NCBI RefSeq assembly: GCF_000308215.1
Contig: NZ_CAJE01000023.1
Coordinates: 35,985-99,984 of the forward strand
Direction: 5' to 3'
Length of the DNA stretch: 64,000 bases
From: Methanomassiliicoccus luminyensis B10
GTDB lineage: Archaea > Thermoplasmatota > Thermoplasmata > Methanomassiliicoccales > Methanomassiliicoccaceae
Under the pieces are notes generated by a model. The model worked only from the letters and a program-made list of their open reading frames with translations, made no database searches and was not told the DNA's origin. Below, in pieces: positions 18,178 to 27,390 of this stretch (its first letter is position 1; each line of letters begins with the position of its first letter). The translations under genes were made by a program, and so were the position numbers.

Positions 18178-18819
18178 TCACCCCTTAATGAGCTTGCCGA
18201 CCATCGCGGCGGCTTCCGCGCCGGACTCGCAGTAGGCGTCGCCGCCGATGCTGGCGACCCATTCCTGGTTGCAGGGAGCGCCGCCGAAGATGGTCTTCAC
18301 GGGGACATCGTCCTCCTTGATCGCCTCGACGATCTCCTTCTGTATGGTGACCGTGGTGGTCATGAGGGCCGAAGCGCCGACCACTTGGGCGTTGTTATCC
18401 CTTACAGTGTCAACGAACTTCTCGACGGAGACATCCTTGCCGAGGTCGATGACCTTGTAGCCTGCGCCGGTCAACATAGCCGCGACCACGTTCTTGCCGA
18501 TCTCGTGAATGTCGCCCTGGACCGTGCCGAGGACGACGGTCCCCTTGGTCGCCAGCGCGGACCCCTTCAGGTGGGGCTCGAAGATTTTCAGGGCCGCTTC
18601 CATGGCCGTGGCCGCCGCCAGAACCTGGGGCAGGTAGATCTTGGCCTCGTCGAAGAGAACGCTGATTGTCTCCATGCCCTTTCCCAGGCCGTTCTCAACG
18701 GCCTCGGCCGGCGAGATCCCGGCTGCGAGTGCTTCATTTGCCGATTTCTTGGCAAGTTCGATGTTCCAAGTCTCTATTGACTTTTTAAGAGTGGCTAGAA
18801 TCTCGTCCTTATTTGCCAT
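18178..18819 (-). CDS. mtmC: Monomethylamine corrinoid protein MtmC1
   Basis: 213 residues. N-terminal helical methionine-synthase-type cap, then a B12-binding domain with the cobalt-ligand motif GDIHEIGKNVV (D-x-H-x-x-G; His is the lower axial ligand) and VIDLGKDVSVEKFV. It carries the methyl group from MtmB to MtbA. The start at 18819 (MANKDEILATLKK) has AGGAGC upstream, and the longer frame to 18930 lies in AT-rich leader. It is divergent from mttB. Confidence 0.93.
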   Translation of the reverse strand: MANKDEILATLKKSIETWNIELAKKSANEALAAGISPAEAVENGLGKGMETISVLFDEAKIYLPQVLAAATAMEAALKIFEPHLKGSALATKGTVVLGTVQGDIHEIGKNVVAAMLTGAGYKVIDLGKDVSVEKFVDTVRDNNAQVVGASALMTTTVTIQKEIVEAIKEDDVPVKTIFGGAPCNQEWVASIGGDAYCESGAEAAAMVGKLIKG

Positions 18820-19132
18820 CAATATTGCTCCTATTGCATGCATATCGATACTACTAGTTAAAATTTTCACCAATGCCTTAAGAACGAGGAGTTGCACTAG
18901 AGCAAACACATTATTTAGACAATCATGCATTTTATAAGCTAATTACGCGATATATGTGTAGTAATTCCCGCGTTTAAACACATTAATGAATATTGAATTG
19001 GAGAAAATTGTTGAAAAAGCTATTATTGTATGCGTATGCATTAATATGTGTAGTTAATAGATGATTTTGATTACGTTCTGAAGAAATCTTTATATGTTCC
19101 TATATGTGTCACGCCCCACAGGAGGTAGAAAA
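18820..19132. promoter_or_regulatory. Divergent promoter region between mtmC1 and mttB
   Basis: A 313-bp AT-rich spacer. For mttB: TATA-like CTTTATATG at 19088-19096 and GGAGGT at 19121-19126, giving a leader of about 15 nt. For mtmC1 on the minus strand: CTTATAAAA (18930-18938) with a leader of about 90 nt. ATATGTGT occurs at 18952, 19044 and 19102, the first two as the longer direct repeat ATATGTGTAGT, a possible operator for coordinated control. Confidence 0.65.
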
Positions 19133-20626
19133 ATGGTTAAACACTACTATCCAGGGAGGCAACGCTTTGAAGGTGCCGGTCTGGAACTCTTCGCCGAAGA
19201 GGGTTTAAGGGCCATTGACTACGCTACCATGGATGTTTTGCAGAACCCCGGTATCCAGGTATCGGATCCCGAGGCCCTGCAGATATTCAAGGAAGCAGGC
19301 TGCGAAGTCGATGAGCAGACCTCTGTGGTCAAGATCCCGGAATACCTGGTAAGACGCGCTTTGAGCACTGCGCCCTCTAAGTACACCATGTACGGTAGGG
19401 AAAAGAAGAATAAAGTGGAGATAGAGCACCTTGGCAAGGTCCATTGGACCTGCTTCGGTACCGGCATCAAGATGTGCAACTACATCGCCCCCGGCCAGTA
19501 CAAGACCGTGGACTCCACCGACAAGGACCTGGCCGCGACCGCCAAGCTGGTGGACTGGGCTGAGAACATCGATTACTACTCACTTGCTGTATCGGCGAGG
19601 GACTGGGCCGGAAAGGGCAAGGAAGACGTTCACGAGATGTACACCTCGGTCATGAACACCTCCAAGCACTTCCACCACATCGACCCCGTCGGCGAGAACG
19701 TTGAGTACTACTTCGAGCTCGCCAAGGCCATCTACGGTGGCAATGAGCAGGACGCTCTCAAGAAGCCCCTGTTCTCTATGCTGGTGTGCCCCACGAGCCC
19801 CCTGGAGCTGAGCCACAACGCTTGCCAGGTCATCATGAAGGGCGCTCGCTTTGGGATACCCACGAACGTTCTCAGCATGGCCATGTCCGGCGGCTCGTCC
19901 CCGATATTCCTCGCCGGAACGCTGGTGACGCACAACGCTGAGGTCCTGGCAGGCATCGTCCTGTCTCAGCTGGTCACCCCCGGCGCGAAGGTCATGTACG
20001 GCAGCTCCACCACGACATTCGATGTCAAGAGGGGTACCGCTCCTGTCGGATCCCCCGAACTCGGACTGATCAGCGCATCAGTCGCAAAGTTGGGCCAGTA
20101 CTATGGTCTGCCAACTTTCGTGGCGGGCATATAGGCTGATGCCAAGATTCCAGATGTGCAGGCGGGCCACGAGAAGACCCTCACTACTCTTCTCCCCGCT
20201 CTGGCCGGTGCGAACACCATCTATGGCGCCGGTATGCTGGAACTTGGCATGACATTCTCGATGGAACAGCTGCTGATCGACAACGATATCGCTTCTATGA
20301 TCAAGAAGGTCCAGCAGGGCATCGAGATCACCGAAGAGACGCTTGGCGTGGAATCGATCCAGAAAGTAGGCATCGGCAACAACTTCCTCGGCCACAAGTC
20401 CACGATGAATAACGTCGATCTGCCTTCTGATCCTCAGTTGTTCAACAGGGACATGATCGGCGACTGGGTGAAGGAAGGTTCTAGGGATCTGGTCACCGTC
20501 GCTCACGAGAAGGTCCTTCAGATCATGAAGACCCACGAGGTCACCCCGATCGATGCTGACATCGTCAAGGCAATGAAGGCCGTCGTCGACAAGGGCGACA
20601 GGGCTTTCAAGGGCATCAAGGAGTGA
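19133..20626 (+). CDS. mttB: Trimethylamine methyltransferase MttB, TAG-encoded pyrrolysine 334
   Basis: Demethylates trimethylamine and passes the methyl to MttC. 497 residues across an in-frame TAG at 20132-20134, codon 334, which is the known Pyl position in MttB. The protein reads LPTFVAGI, then Pyl, then [19 protein letters not shown] 19133 ([14 protein letters not shown]) has GGAGGT 7 nt upstream. It is the first gene of an mttB-mttC-mttP operon. The non-Pyl MttB superfamily (glycine betaine type) lacks the TAG, so this is the true trimethylamine enzyme. Confidence 0.96.
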
Positions 20627-20631
20627 ACTAC

Positions 20632-21282
20632 ATGGCAAATAAAGACCAGATACTAGAAGACGCAAGGAACGCAGTGCTGGAGTACGACGCTGACGCCGCG
20701 GTCGAAGCGGCCCAGGCATCCATAAAGGCGGGCATAAGCCCGGTCGATATGATCCAGGACGGCTTCTCCAAGGCAATGAACGAGGTAGGCGCCAAATTCG
20801 GCGAGAAGAAGCTGTTCCTGCCCCACGTGATCGCGGCCGCCGAGGCCATGACCAAGGGGATCGAGGTCCTCACTCCCGAGCTCGAGAAGCAGGGAACGAA
20901 AGAGGGTCCCGGCCTCGGGACCGTGGTGATCGGAACGATCGAGGGCGACATCCACAGCATCGGCAAGGACATCGTTGCCATCATGCTGAAGATCGCGGGC
21001 TTCAACGTGATGAACCTGGGGAGGGACATCCCTGTCTCCCAGTTCATCGACGTTGCCAAGAAGAACGACGCTCGCGTGATCGGCACTTCCGCGCTGATGA
21101 CCAGCACAATGGTCAACCAGATCAGGGTAGAGGAGCTCCTCAAGGAAGAGGGCCTGAAGTCCAAGATCAAGACCATGGTGGGCGGGGCCCCGGTGACCCA
21201 GCAATGGGCGGACCAGATCGGTGCCGACCTGTACGCTGAGAACGCCACCGATTCCGTCAACAGGCTGAAGGCGGCCTTATAA
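20632..21282 (+). CDS. mttC: Trimethylamine corrinoid protein MttC
   Basis: 216 residues from ATG 20632; a GTG at 20623 would add three residues, but AAGGAG at 20618-20623 is correctly spaced for 20632. The B12 site is GDIHSIGKDIVAIML and the following MNLGRDIPVSQFI. It accepts methyl from MttB. The gap to mttB is 5 nt. A perfect stem-loop follows before mttP. Confidence 0.94.
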   Translation: MANKDQILEDARNAVLEYDADAAVEAAQASIKAGISPVDMIQDGFSKAMNEVGAKFGEKKLFLPHVIAAAEAMTKGIEVLTPELEKQGTKEGPGLGTVVIGTIEGDIHSIGKDIVAIMLKIAGFNVMNLGRDIPVSQFIDVAKKNDARVIGTSALMTSTMVNQIRVEELLKEEGLKSKIKTMVGGAPVTQQWADQIGADLYAENATDSVNRLKAAL

Positions 21283-21294
21283 AACATTTAAACG

Positions 21295-21330
21295 CTGGAT
21301 GCGCCGGAGCGCATCCAGTATCCCTTTTTC
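21295..21330 (+). terminator. Intra-operon stem-loop between mttC and mttP
   Basis: CTGGATGCGC (21295-21304), loop CGGA, GCGCATCCAG (21309-21318): a perfect 10-bp stem followed by TATCCCTTTTTC. It lies 12 nt after mttC and 60 nt before mttP. It could be a partial terminator or an mRNA-stabilising element that makes enzyme more abundant than permease. Confidence 0.65.
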
Positions 21331-21378
21331 AAATCACCTAGGGGTTGAGCAGGAGGTAAGTAGCAAAGGAGGAAAGAT

Positions 21379-22479
21379 ATGGTAGACGTAAGTGTAGAAG
21401 AAGGAAAAACGCAATTAAATCAAAATCTATCACAAGATTTGGAAACGTTAAGACAGAACGAGCACAAGAAGAGGGTGCGCATCGGGTACATGATGGCCCT
21501 GTTCTGTGCCGTTCTCTGGGGGCTTTGGTACGTCCCGGGGACTACCGTGTGGGTGCTGAACCCGTTCGACACAATGTTCGCGGAACTGGCGGTTACTCAT
21601 GGTGATTCCGCCTCCCTGGTGGTCACCGCGGTACTCATATCCGGGCTAAATGCGGCGACCGTCATCATCGCGCTGATGATATGGAACGGTGCGCTGGGCA
21701 AGTTCAAGGAGATGGGGCGGACAATAAGGGAGCTGAAGCCTTGCACTCGCTGGTACTTCCTCGCGTCCATCTGCGGCGGCCCGATAGCTATTCTGGGCTC
21801 GTTCATCGCCATGGGCTTTGTCGGCGCCGGCTTCGCAGCCGTCGCAGCCTTGCTGTATCCGGTCATCGGGTCGGCGGTGTCTTACAAGTATCTCGGCCAG
21901 AAGATCTCCAAGAGGGCCATGTTGGGCATTCTGATCATCATCGTGGGCGGCTTCATAATCTATGTCGGCAAGCTCATGCTCGACCTGGCCAATGGCGGCG
22001 GGTCGACCATCGGCTACATCGGCGGGATAATGGCGGCCTGCGGCTGGGGTCTTGAGGGAGCGATCGCCGCAAAGGGGCTGGACGTCTCTGAGCCCGATGT
22101 CGGCATCACCATAAGGTTCCTGGGCGAGAACATCATCTGGTGGATCCTTATCATACCGGTCCTCGCACTGCTCGGCTTCCCCATGTACACCTACGCGATC
22201 CAGGTCTTTGAGCCGATGACGCTGATCACCCTGATAATCCTGGGCTTGACCTTTGGTTTCTGCTATGTCTCCTGGTACAAGTCATTCCCGCTGATAGGGG
22301 TGGGCAGAGGTCAAGGTGTCGGCAACCTGTACGGTCTCTTTGCGGTGGTATTCCTGTTCCTTTTCCTCGGGACACCTCAGGACTGGACCCTAATTCTGGG
22401 CGGCATACTCTGTGTCGCAGGGAGCCTGGTGATGTTCACGGAGGAAAGTCTGGAGCTTCAATCTCTAAGGAGGGAGTAA
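21379..22479 (+). CDS. mttP: Trimethylamine permease MttP
   Basis: 366 residues with about ten transmembrane helices and internal symmetry like drug/metabolite transporters (GAGFAAVAALLYPVIGSAVSYKYLGQK in the first half, then a second five-helix set). Position directly after mttBC and length match MttP of methylotrophic methanogens. The charged N-terminus (about 1-35) is cytoplasmic. SD GGAGG stands before ATG 21379. Trimethylamine import is assigned from context. Confidence 0.8.
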   Translation: MVDVSVEEGKTQLNQNLSQDLETLRQNEHKKRVRIGYMMALFCAVLWGLWYVPGTTVWVLNPFDTMFAELAVTHGDSASLVVTAVLISGLNAATVIIALMIWNGALGKFKEMGRTIRELKPCTRWYFLASICGGPIAILGSFIAMGFVGAGFAAVAALLYPVIGSAVSYKYLGQKISKRAMLGILIIIVGGFIIYVGKLMLDLANGGGSTIGYIGGIMAACGWGLEGAIAAKGLDVSEPDVGITIRFLGENIIWWILIIPVLALLGFPMYTYAIQVFEPMTLITLIILGLTFGFCYVSWYKSFPLIGVGRGQGVGNLYGLFAVVFLFLFLGTPQDWTLILGGILCVAGSLVMFTEESLELQSLRRE

Positions 22480-22480
22480 A

Positions 22481-22780
22481 ATGGTGGCGAAGCGCAGGCC
22501 CATCAAGTTCCGGATCCTGGAGGTGTATTCGGACGGCAAGGAGCACTGGAACAGCGAGGTTGTCAAACAGTTGCAGGCCGAATACGGGATGAACAGCAAC
22601 TATGGCAGGGACTCGGTGAACTGGAACCTCATCGAGCTTGCTGCGGGCGGAATGCTGAAGGAGATCGATGTGAGGATGGACGACGAGGGCAAGTACAAGA
22701 AGAACGCCCTTCTGCACAAGTACATCATCACTGACTATGGAAGGACCAAGGCCAAAGAGTCTTGTTTCACCAATCTGTGA
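22481..22780 (+). CDS. Small winged-helix protein in the mtt operon
   Basis: 99 residues, starting 1 nt after the mttP stop. The pattern RPIKFRILEVYSDGKEHWNSEVVKQLQAEYG followed by SVNWNLIELAAGGMLKEID and KYIITDYGRTKAKE reads as a compact winged helix with a wing at the C-terminus. Tight coupling to mttP suggests a trimethylamine-linked regulator. Otherwise unassigned. Confidence 0.65.
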   Translation: MVAKRRPIKFRILEVYSDGKEHWNSEVVKQLQAEYGMNSNYGRDSVNWNLIELAAGGMLKEIDVRMDDEGKYKKNALLHKYIITDYGRTKAKESCFTNL

Positions 22781-22794
22781 GGAGGTAGAACCAT

Positions 22795-22941
22795 ATGCAA
22801 TCACAGGAAGCATTCGACGCATATAACGCGCTGTTCGCCGAAGGCCTATTCCCGAACTCAGAGATGCTGTTCTTCATCGCCGTTCTGGTGGTGGCGGCCA
22901 TTGCCCTTTGGCAGGCCAGGACGTTCGTCTCCAAGTTCTAA
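22795..22941 (+). CDS. 48-residue single-pass membrane protein
   Basis: SD AGGAGG immediately upstream, ATG 22795, stop TAA 22939-22941. The protein has a soluble N-terminus (MQSQEAFDAYNALFAEG), one transmembrane helix (MLFFIAVLVVAAIALW) and a short basic end (QARTFVSKF). It lies 14 nt after the wHTH gene. It may be an accessory subunit for MttP. It is short enough to be missed by gene callers. Confidence 0.65.
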   Translation: MQSQEAFDAYNALFAEGLFPNSEMLFFIAVLVVAAIALWQARTFVSKF

Positions 22942-23546
22942 GGGACGGTCCCGGCCTCACAAACCTTTTAATTTTTTATTTTTAGCTCGTCGGATTATTG
23001 GAGCAGCAGAACGGGCCGTCCCCCGAGCATCGTAAAATTCAACTTCCACAGCGGGCCCGGCCTCGTTCGTAACCTCTATCTTTGTTCATCTGCCGCTTAT
23101 GTGCTCAATAGAAATAACTCTCGACAATGGGTCGACGGTCTTTACCATGCGGCGTCTCTTGCGCCCTTCCTCCGATCTCAGGCCGGCATCGCCTGCCGTC
23201 CGCGCGGCTGTCGGCGGTCAAAAGGCATGCATCCTTCTCTGTCGATGCAGTCTTTCATCTTCTTGGTCTCTGGCTAATCGCATCTAAGTGTATTCATATG
23301 TAAATAATACGAGTTGTATGGAAGTTTTATATTTCCACTGATTATTGCCCTATTCCTATGCATCCAGTATCTATTTTGTTACATGCGATATTATATTTAT
23401 GATGTGTTTTTGAGCCAAAAAGTTAAGATTAGAAATAATATGTATTCATATGATTGCCCAAAGATTCATGTATCATTGAATACATAAGGCGATTTAGAGA
23501 ATTGGACAACCTATGGCCTATTCTCCCAAATTTGAAGGAGGATGAA
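22942..23546 (+). promoter_or_regulatory. Gene-free region: end of mtt operon and upstream region of mtbC
   Basis: About 600 bp. The left side has a terminator-like CAAACCTTTTAATTTTTTATTTTT starting at 22959. The middle has no credible gene. The right side is AT-rich. TGTATTCATATG occurs at 23289-23300 and 23441-23452, and the inverse half TGAATACA at 23477-23484. The second copy sits in the palindrome ATATGTATTCATAT (23438-23451). SD AAGGAGG at 23535-23541 serves mtbC. Confidence 0.6.
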
Positions 23547-24188
23547 ATGACCACTGCAGAGTCTGCAAGAATCGAATTGATAGATTCGATTGTCGCATAC
23601 AACAAAGAGAAGGTATTGGCCGCTGTCAGCAAGGCCAGATCAGTGATGAAAGCTGAGGATATCATTAACGCCCTGGCTGCAGGAATGACCGAGGTCGGGA
23701 CTCGTTTTGAAAGGGGAAAGCTGTTCCTCCCTCACGTTATGGTAGCTGCGGACGCGATGACGGCCGGTGTCAAGCTCATCGAGGGCGACCTGCCCAAGGA
23801 TGCGAGCGGTGGAAGCAAGGCGGTCATCGTCAACGGGACCGTTGAAGGCGATGTGCACGACATCGGCAAGTCGATCGTCTCTACGATGTTGCAGTGCGCA
23901 GGCTACAAGGTCATCGACCTCGGCAGGGACGTCCCCATCAGGAACTTCATTGAAACCGCGAAGAAGGAGAACGGCCGGATCATCGGCATGTCCTCCTTAA
24001 TGACCACGACCATGCAGAGCCAGAAGGAGTGCATTGATCTTCTGGTCGAGGAAGGCATCAGGGCCAAGGTCAAGGTCATGGTCGGCGGTGCGCCAGCCAC
24101 TCAGGCCTGGGCGGACAAGATCGGCGCCGACGCGTACGGAGAGAACGCGGGCGAGGCCGTCAGGAAGGCCGCCCAGCTGCTTGCGTAA
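23547..24188 (+). CDS. mtbC: Dimethylamine corrinoid protein MtbC
   Basis: 213 residues from ATG 23547, chosen because AAGGAGG is 5 nt upstream; a longer frame to 23454 runs into AT-rich leader. The B12 motif is GDVHDIGKSIVSTML and then VIDLGRDVPIRNFI. It receives methyl from MtbB. mtbB follows after 21 nt. The assignment as MtbC rather than MtmC rests on the adjacent methyltransferase having Pyl356. Confidence 0.93.
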   Translation: MTTAESARIELIDSIVAYNKEKVLAAVSKARSVMKAEDIINALAAGMTEVGTRFERGKLFLPHVMVAADAMTAGVKLIEGDLPKDASGGSKAVIVNGTVEGDVHDIGKSIVSTMLQCAGYKVIDLGRDVPIRNFIETAKKENGRIIGMSSLMTTTMQSQKECIDLLVEEGIRAKVKVMVGGAPATQAWADKIGADAYGENAGEAVRKAAQLLA

Positions 24189-24209
24189 GCTCGATGAATG
24201 GTGATGAAA

Positions 24210-25613
24210 ATGGCGAAAGAATACGAATTGCGGAGAGGCGACGGGAAGCGCCTCTTCATGACCAAGGAGCAGATCAAGAGCGACCTTGAGGAAGGCTCCA
24301 ACGATGCAGCCGAGCTCGGCTCCATACCTGCTCTGAGCTCGGCCGACCTCGACAAGCTGATGGAGATCCTGACCCTTCCGGGCAGGATGGTCGGCGTGGA
24401 GCCCGGTAAGGAAGTGCCGGTCACTCACGACATCGGGACCATAAGGCTGGACGGCGACCAGGGCAACAGCGGGGTAGGCATCCCCTCCAGCCGTCTCGTC
24501 GGCATGATGTTCCACGAGAGGGCCATGGGAGCGGACACCATGGAGCTGGGCCACATCGACTACAGCTTCAAGCCAGTGAAGCCCGTGATCGCCCAGGAGA
24601 TGCAGACCATGGAGGTCTGCCAGCAGAACATGATCGTCCCGGTGCTTTATGGCGCCATGTCCAACATGGGCCTTTACTACACCCCTGACGGCCCCTTCGA
24701 GAACCCCGGGGACCTGATGAAGGCGTTCAAGATCAAGGAAGCTCAGGAATCCACCGAGCACTCCGCGGAGCACCTGACCCGCGACATGGTCTGGATCATG
24801 CAGCGCATGATGAAGTCCGGCGCCGACGGCGTCAACTTCGACACCACCGGCGCGGCCGGTGACGGGGACATGTACGCCACCCTGAACGCCATTGAGGCGC
24901 TGAGGAAGCAGTACCCCGAGATGTTCATCGAGGCCGGCATGGCCGGCGAGATGGTCCTGGGCATGCACGGAGAGCTTACCTACGACGGGACCGTCCTGGC
25001 AGGGCTGTGGCCCCACCAGCAGGTGAAGCTGATCGCCAAGGCGGGCGCCAACGTGTTCGGCCCCGTGGTGAACACCAACACCAGCAAGTCGTCCCCCTGG
25101 AACCTCGCCAGGTCCGTCGCCTTCGTGAAGGAGACGGTCAAGGTGTCGCCGATCCCCTGCCATGTCGACATGGGCATGGGCGTGGGCGGTATTCCCATGC
25201 TCGAGACCCCGCCCATCGATGCGGTCTCCCGGGCCAGCAAGGCCATGGTCGAGGTGGCCGGCGTCGACGGCATATAGGTTGGGGTCGGCGACCCTATGGG
25301 TATGCCGACTGCACACATAATGACCTCCGGCATGAGCGGGATCAGGGCTGCTGGCGACCTCGTCGCGAGGATGCAGTTCGCCAAGAACATGAAGATCGGT
25401 CCGGCCAAGGACTTCGTCGCCAAGAAGCTCGGGGTCACCGCCGCCGACCTCAGCGACGAGCACGTCATGAGGGAGGTCAGGGAAGAGCGTGGCATCGGTG
25501 TCATCACCTCGGTGGCAGGAGCGCCCAAGGGCATCGCCGCCAAGATGAACATCGAGAAGCTTCTGGGCCTCAAGATCAACTGCTGCCAGAAGTTCAGGGA
25601 CCAGCTGAAGTGA
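24210..25613 (+). CDS. mtbB: Dimethylamine methyltransferase MtbB, TAG-encoded pyrrolysine 356
   Basis: Demethylates dimethylamine onto MtbC. 467 residues when TAG at 25275-25277 is read, exactly the length known for MtbB. With start ATG 24210 ([16 protein letters not shown]) the amber is codon 356, the known MtbB Pyl position. The protein reads VEVAGVDGI, then Pyl, then [15 protein letters not shown]. In-frame ATGs at 24198 and 24204 are alternatives but would shift the Pyl number. The C/T-rich motif CAAACCCTTTCC follows at 25635. Confidence 0.96.
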
Positions 25614-25627
25614 TCTGGTCTCTCTAA

Positions 25628-25660
25628 TTTTTTTCAAACCCTTTCCACTGTCATTTTCTT
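25628..25660 (+). terminator. T-rich / CAAACC-type terminator after mtbB
   Basis: ATTTTTTTCAAACCCTTTCC followed by further T-rich DNA, starting about 12 nt past the mtbB stop. It contains the 3' motif variant CAAACCCTTTCC (25635-25646). Confidence 0.5.
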
Positions 25661-25793
25661 CCAAACATTAGACGGAGAGGAGAAGGTAAAGGAGGGGAGT
25701 AGAACGTCTGATGAGAAAAACAGCGGTATCGATTGGGAGAACGGTCCTCAGTGCACCAAAGACGCGAGCGCTGCGGTCTGCGACCCGAACGAG

Positions 25794-27206
25794 TTGCGAA
25801 GGACGATCGACTGGAAACAAGGATTGGCAATAGCCGTGGGGGTCCCCCTGCTGATACTGCCATCTATAGGGTACACCGCGAGCTACCTGTGGGCAGCGGC
25901 GATCATCCTGTGGGCCATGTCGGTCTTCCAGGGATTCATGCAGAACCTTGCGTACGGGGAGCTGGCTACCACGTTCCCCAAAGCTTCCGGACTGCCGGGG
26001 TTCGCCCAGCAGGTCTTCGGGAGCAAGAAGAACGGTTCGAAGTATGATCGAGGCAAATTGATCGGCGGGTTCAGCGCGTGGGCTTACTGGTTCGCCTGGA
26101 ACCCGGTGCTGGCCATATTCTCGCTGCTCATCGGCAGCTATCTGCAGGGCCTCATACCGGCGCTGGCCGATGTCAGCTATGTCCTGTTGTCCCTGGTGGC
26201 GGGAGCGGTGATCTTCTCGTTCCTCATCCTGGTGAACGCCCGCGGGCTTGCCAACGGGGCCAGGATAGGACTGGTTCTTGCCGCGGTATCCATCATCCCG
26301 CTGATCATAATCACGATCGCTCCGTTCGTTACCGGCGATTTCGTCTGGTCCAACGTCACCACCGCGATCCTGCCCACTGACTGGCAGTGGGACATGAACC
26401 ACATACTGATACTCCTGGGGCTGTTCGGCATCGCCCAGTGGAGCGCCTGTGCGTGGGAGACGGCGGCCATCTACGGACCTCAGTACAAGAGGCCCGGTTT
26501 CGACGTTCCCAGGGCGCTGTTCGCCTGCGGGGCGATATGCCTGTTCACGTTCATCTTCGTCCAGGCATCCGTTACCGGGACGCTCGGCATCCAGGGGGTC
26601 ATCGATGAGCCCATCTCCCCCCTGCTGCCGGTGGCCAACATAGCCTTCGGCGAGTTCGGCGGGGCGATAATGATCGTCATGCTGATGGCGGCTATGGTAC
26701 TCATCATCCAGACCGCGTACCTGGGGTCCTCGACCGCCATGCACTCCATGGCCCAGGAAGGGAACCTTCCCCGGTTCTTCGCCAAGCTGAACTCCAACGG
26801 CGTGCCCGTCAGGGCCATGCTGGTGATCGGCGCGTTCAATCTCTTGCTCATAACCCTGGAAACGCCCACGGCCATTCTGGCTGCCTCGGCCATGGGATAC
26901 GCGTGCGCCAACGGCATCAGCCTGGCCGCGTATTGGAAGGCCAGGACCGATCCGGGAATGGCCAAGCTCGACCGGCCGTTCAAGGCGCCGCGGGGCTGGA
27001 AGTTCGTGGCGATGGCGTTCGCGCTGTTCAACATCCCCCTGTGCCTTATCGGCATCATGTACCTGAACGGACAGGAGTTCGGGTCCACCGCGATAGTGGT
27101 CGGGATCATCGTGCTGTCGCTATACCTGCCCATATGGTTCTACACGCAGCGCAAGAACCACGTGGCCGGGGCCGTCGAAGCGGAGGTCCGCCCCAAAACG
27201 GAGTGA
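25794..27206 (+). CDS. mtbP: APC-family permease, probable dimethylamine importer MtbP
   Basis: 470 residues from a TTG at 25794, with about 12 transmembrane helices and APC-type features (GELATTFPKASGLPGFAQQVFG near residues 46-68). The APC fold and the place after mtbCB match MtbP/MtmP of methylotrophic archaea. The start is doubtful: the same frame stays open upstream through residues such as SDEKNSGIDWENGP, without ATG, GTG or TTG near the SD at 25688-25694. An ATG at 25711 lies in another frame, so a 1-nt error or real frameshift in the A-run at 25716-25720 is possible. Confidence 0.82.
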   Translation: MRRTIDWKQGLAIAVGVPLLILPSIGYTASYLWAAAIILWAMSVFQGFMQNLAYGELATTFPKASGLPGFAQQVFGSKKNGSKYDRGKLIGGFSAWAYWFAWNPVLAIFSLLIGSYLQGLIPALADVSYVLLSLVAGAVIFSFLILVNARGLANGARIGLVLAAVSIIPLIIITIAPFVTGDFVWSNVTTAILPTDWQWDMNHILILLGLFGIAQWSACAWETAAIYGPQYKRPGFDVPRALFACGAICLFTFIFVQASVTGTLGIQGVIDEPISPLLPVANIAFGEFGGAIMIVMLMAAMVLIIQTAYLGSSTAMHSMAQEGNLPRFFAKLNSNGVPVRAMLVIGAFNLLLITLETPTAILAASAMGYACANGISLAAYWKARTDPGMAKLDRPFKAPRGWKFVAMAFALFNIPLCLIGIMYLNGQEFGSTAIVVGIIVLSLYLPIWFYTQRKNHVAGAVEAEVRPKTE

Positions 27207-27225
27207 AGGGAACGTTATTTCAATC

Positions 27226-27251
27226 GCTCCCGGCCGCGGGAGCCTTTTTTC
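27226..27251 (+). terminator. Intrinsic-type terminator after mtbP
   Basis: GCTCCCG (27226-27232), loop GCCG, CGGGAGC (27237-27243), then CTTTTTTCTTTTC. It lies 20 nt past the stop and separates mtbP from the tRNA-Pyl promoter. Confidence 0.75.
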
Positions 27252-27319
27252 TTTTCATTTCTTTGGCATTATCTTACATATGATGTCAACTATATCATAA
27301 AAACAGGTAATAAATCAGA

Positions 27320-27358
27320 ATATGAATGCATATAGTTACAAAATAGAAATAATTATAA
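27320..27358 (+). promoter_or_regulatory. Promoter and palindromic site of pylT
   Basis: ATATGAATGCATAT (27320-27333) fits the palindromic form ATATGNATNCATAT also found before mtbC at 23438-23451. An AATTATAA TATA-like box (27351-27358) sits about 38 nt before the mature tRNA 5' end, suiting a start about 10 nt upstream of it. Confidence 0.5.
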
Positions 27359-27390
27359 CTTCGAAATGCCATGCAGTCGTGCCGACGGAT

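Noticed and set aside
18178..18930. Longer MtmC1 start at 18930
   Set aside because: The extra 37 codons are AT-rich leader without family similarity; MANKDE at 18819 has an SD.
23099..23287. 62-codon frame in the mtt-mtb spacer
   Set aside because: Cys/Arg/Ser-rich with no ribosome site; not coding-like.
24198..25613. Calling 24210-25613 MtmB
   Set aside because: The amber is at codon 356 and the length is 467 residues, both diagnostic of MtbB; MtmB has Pyl202.
23997..25664. 555-codon minus-strand open frame antisense to mtbC and mtbB
   Set aside because: Shadow of the highly biased methyltransferase coding strand; no ribosome site or domain.
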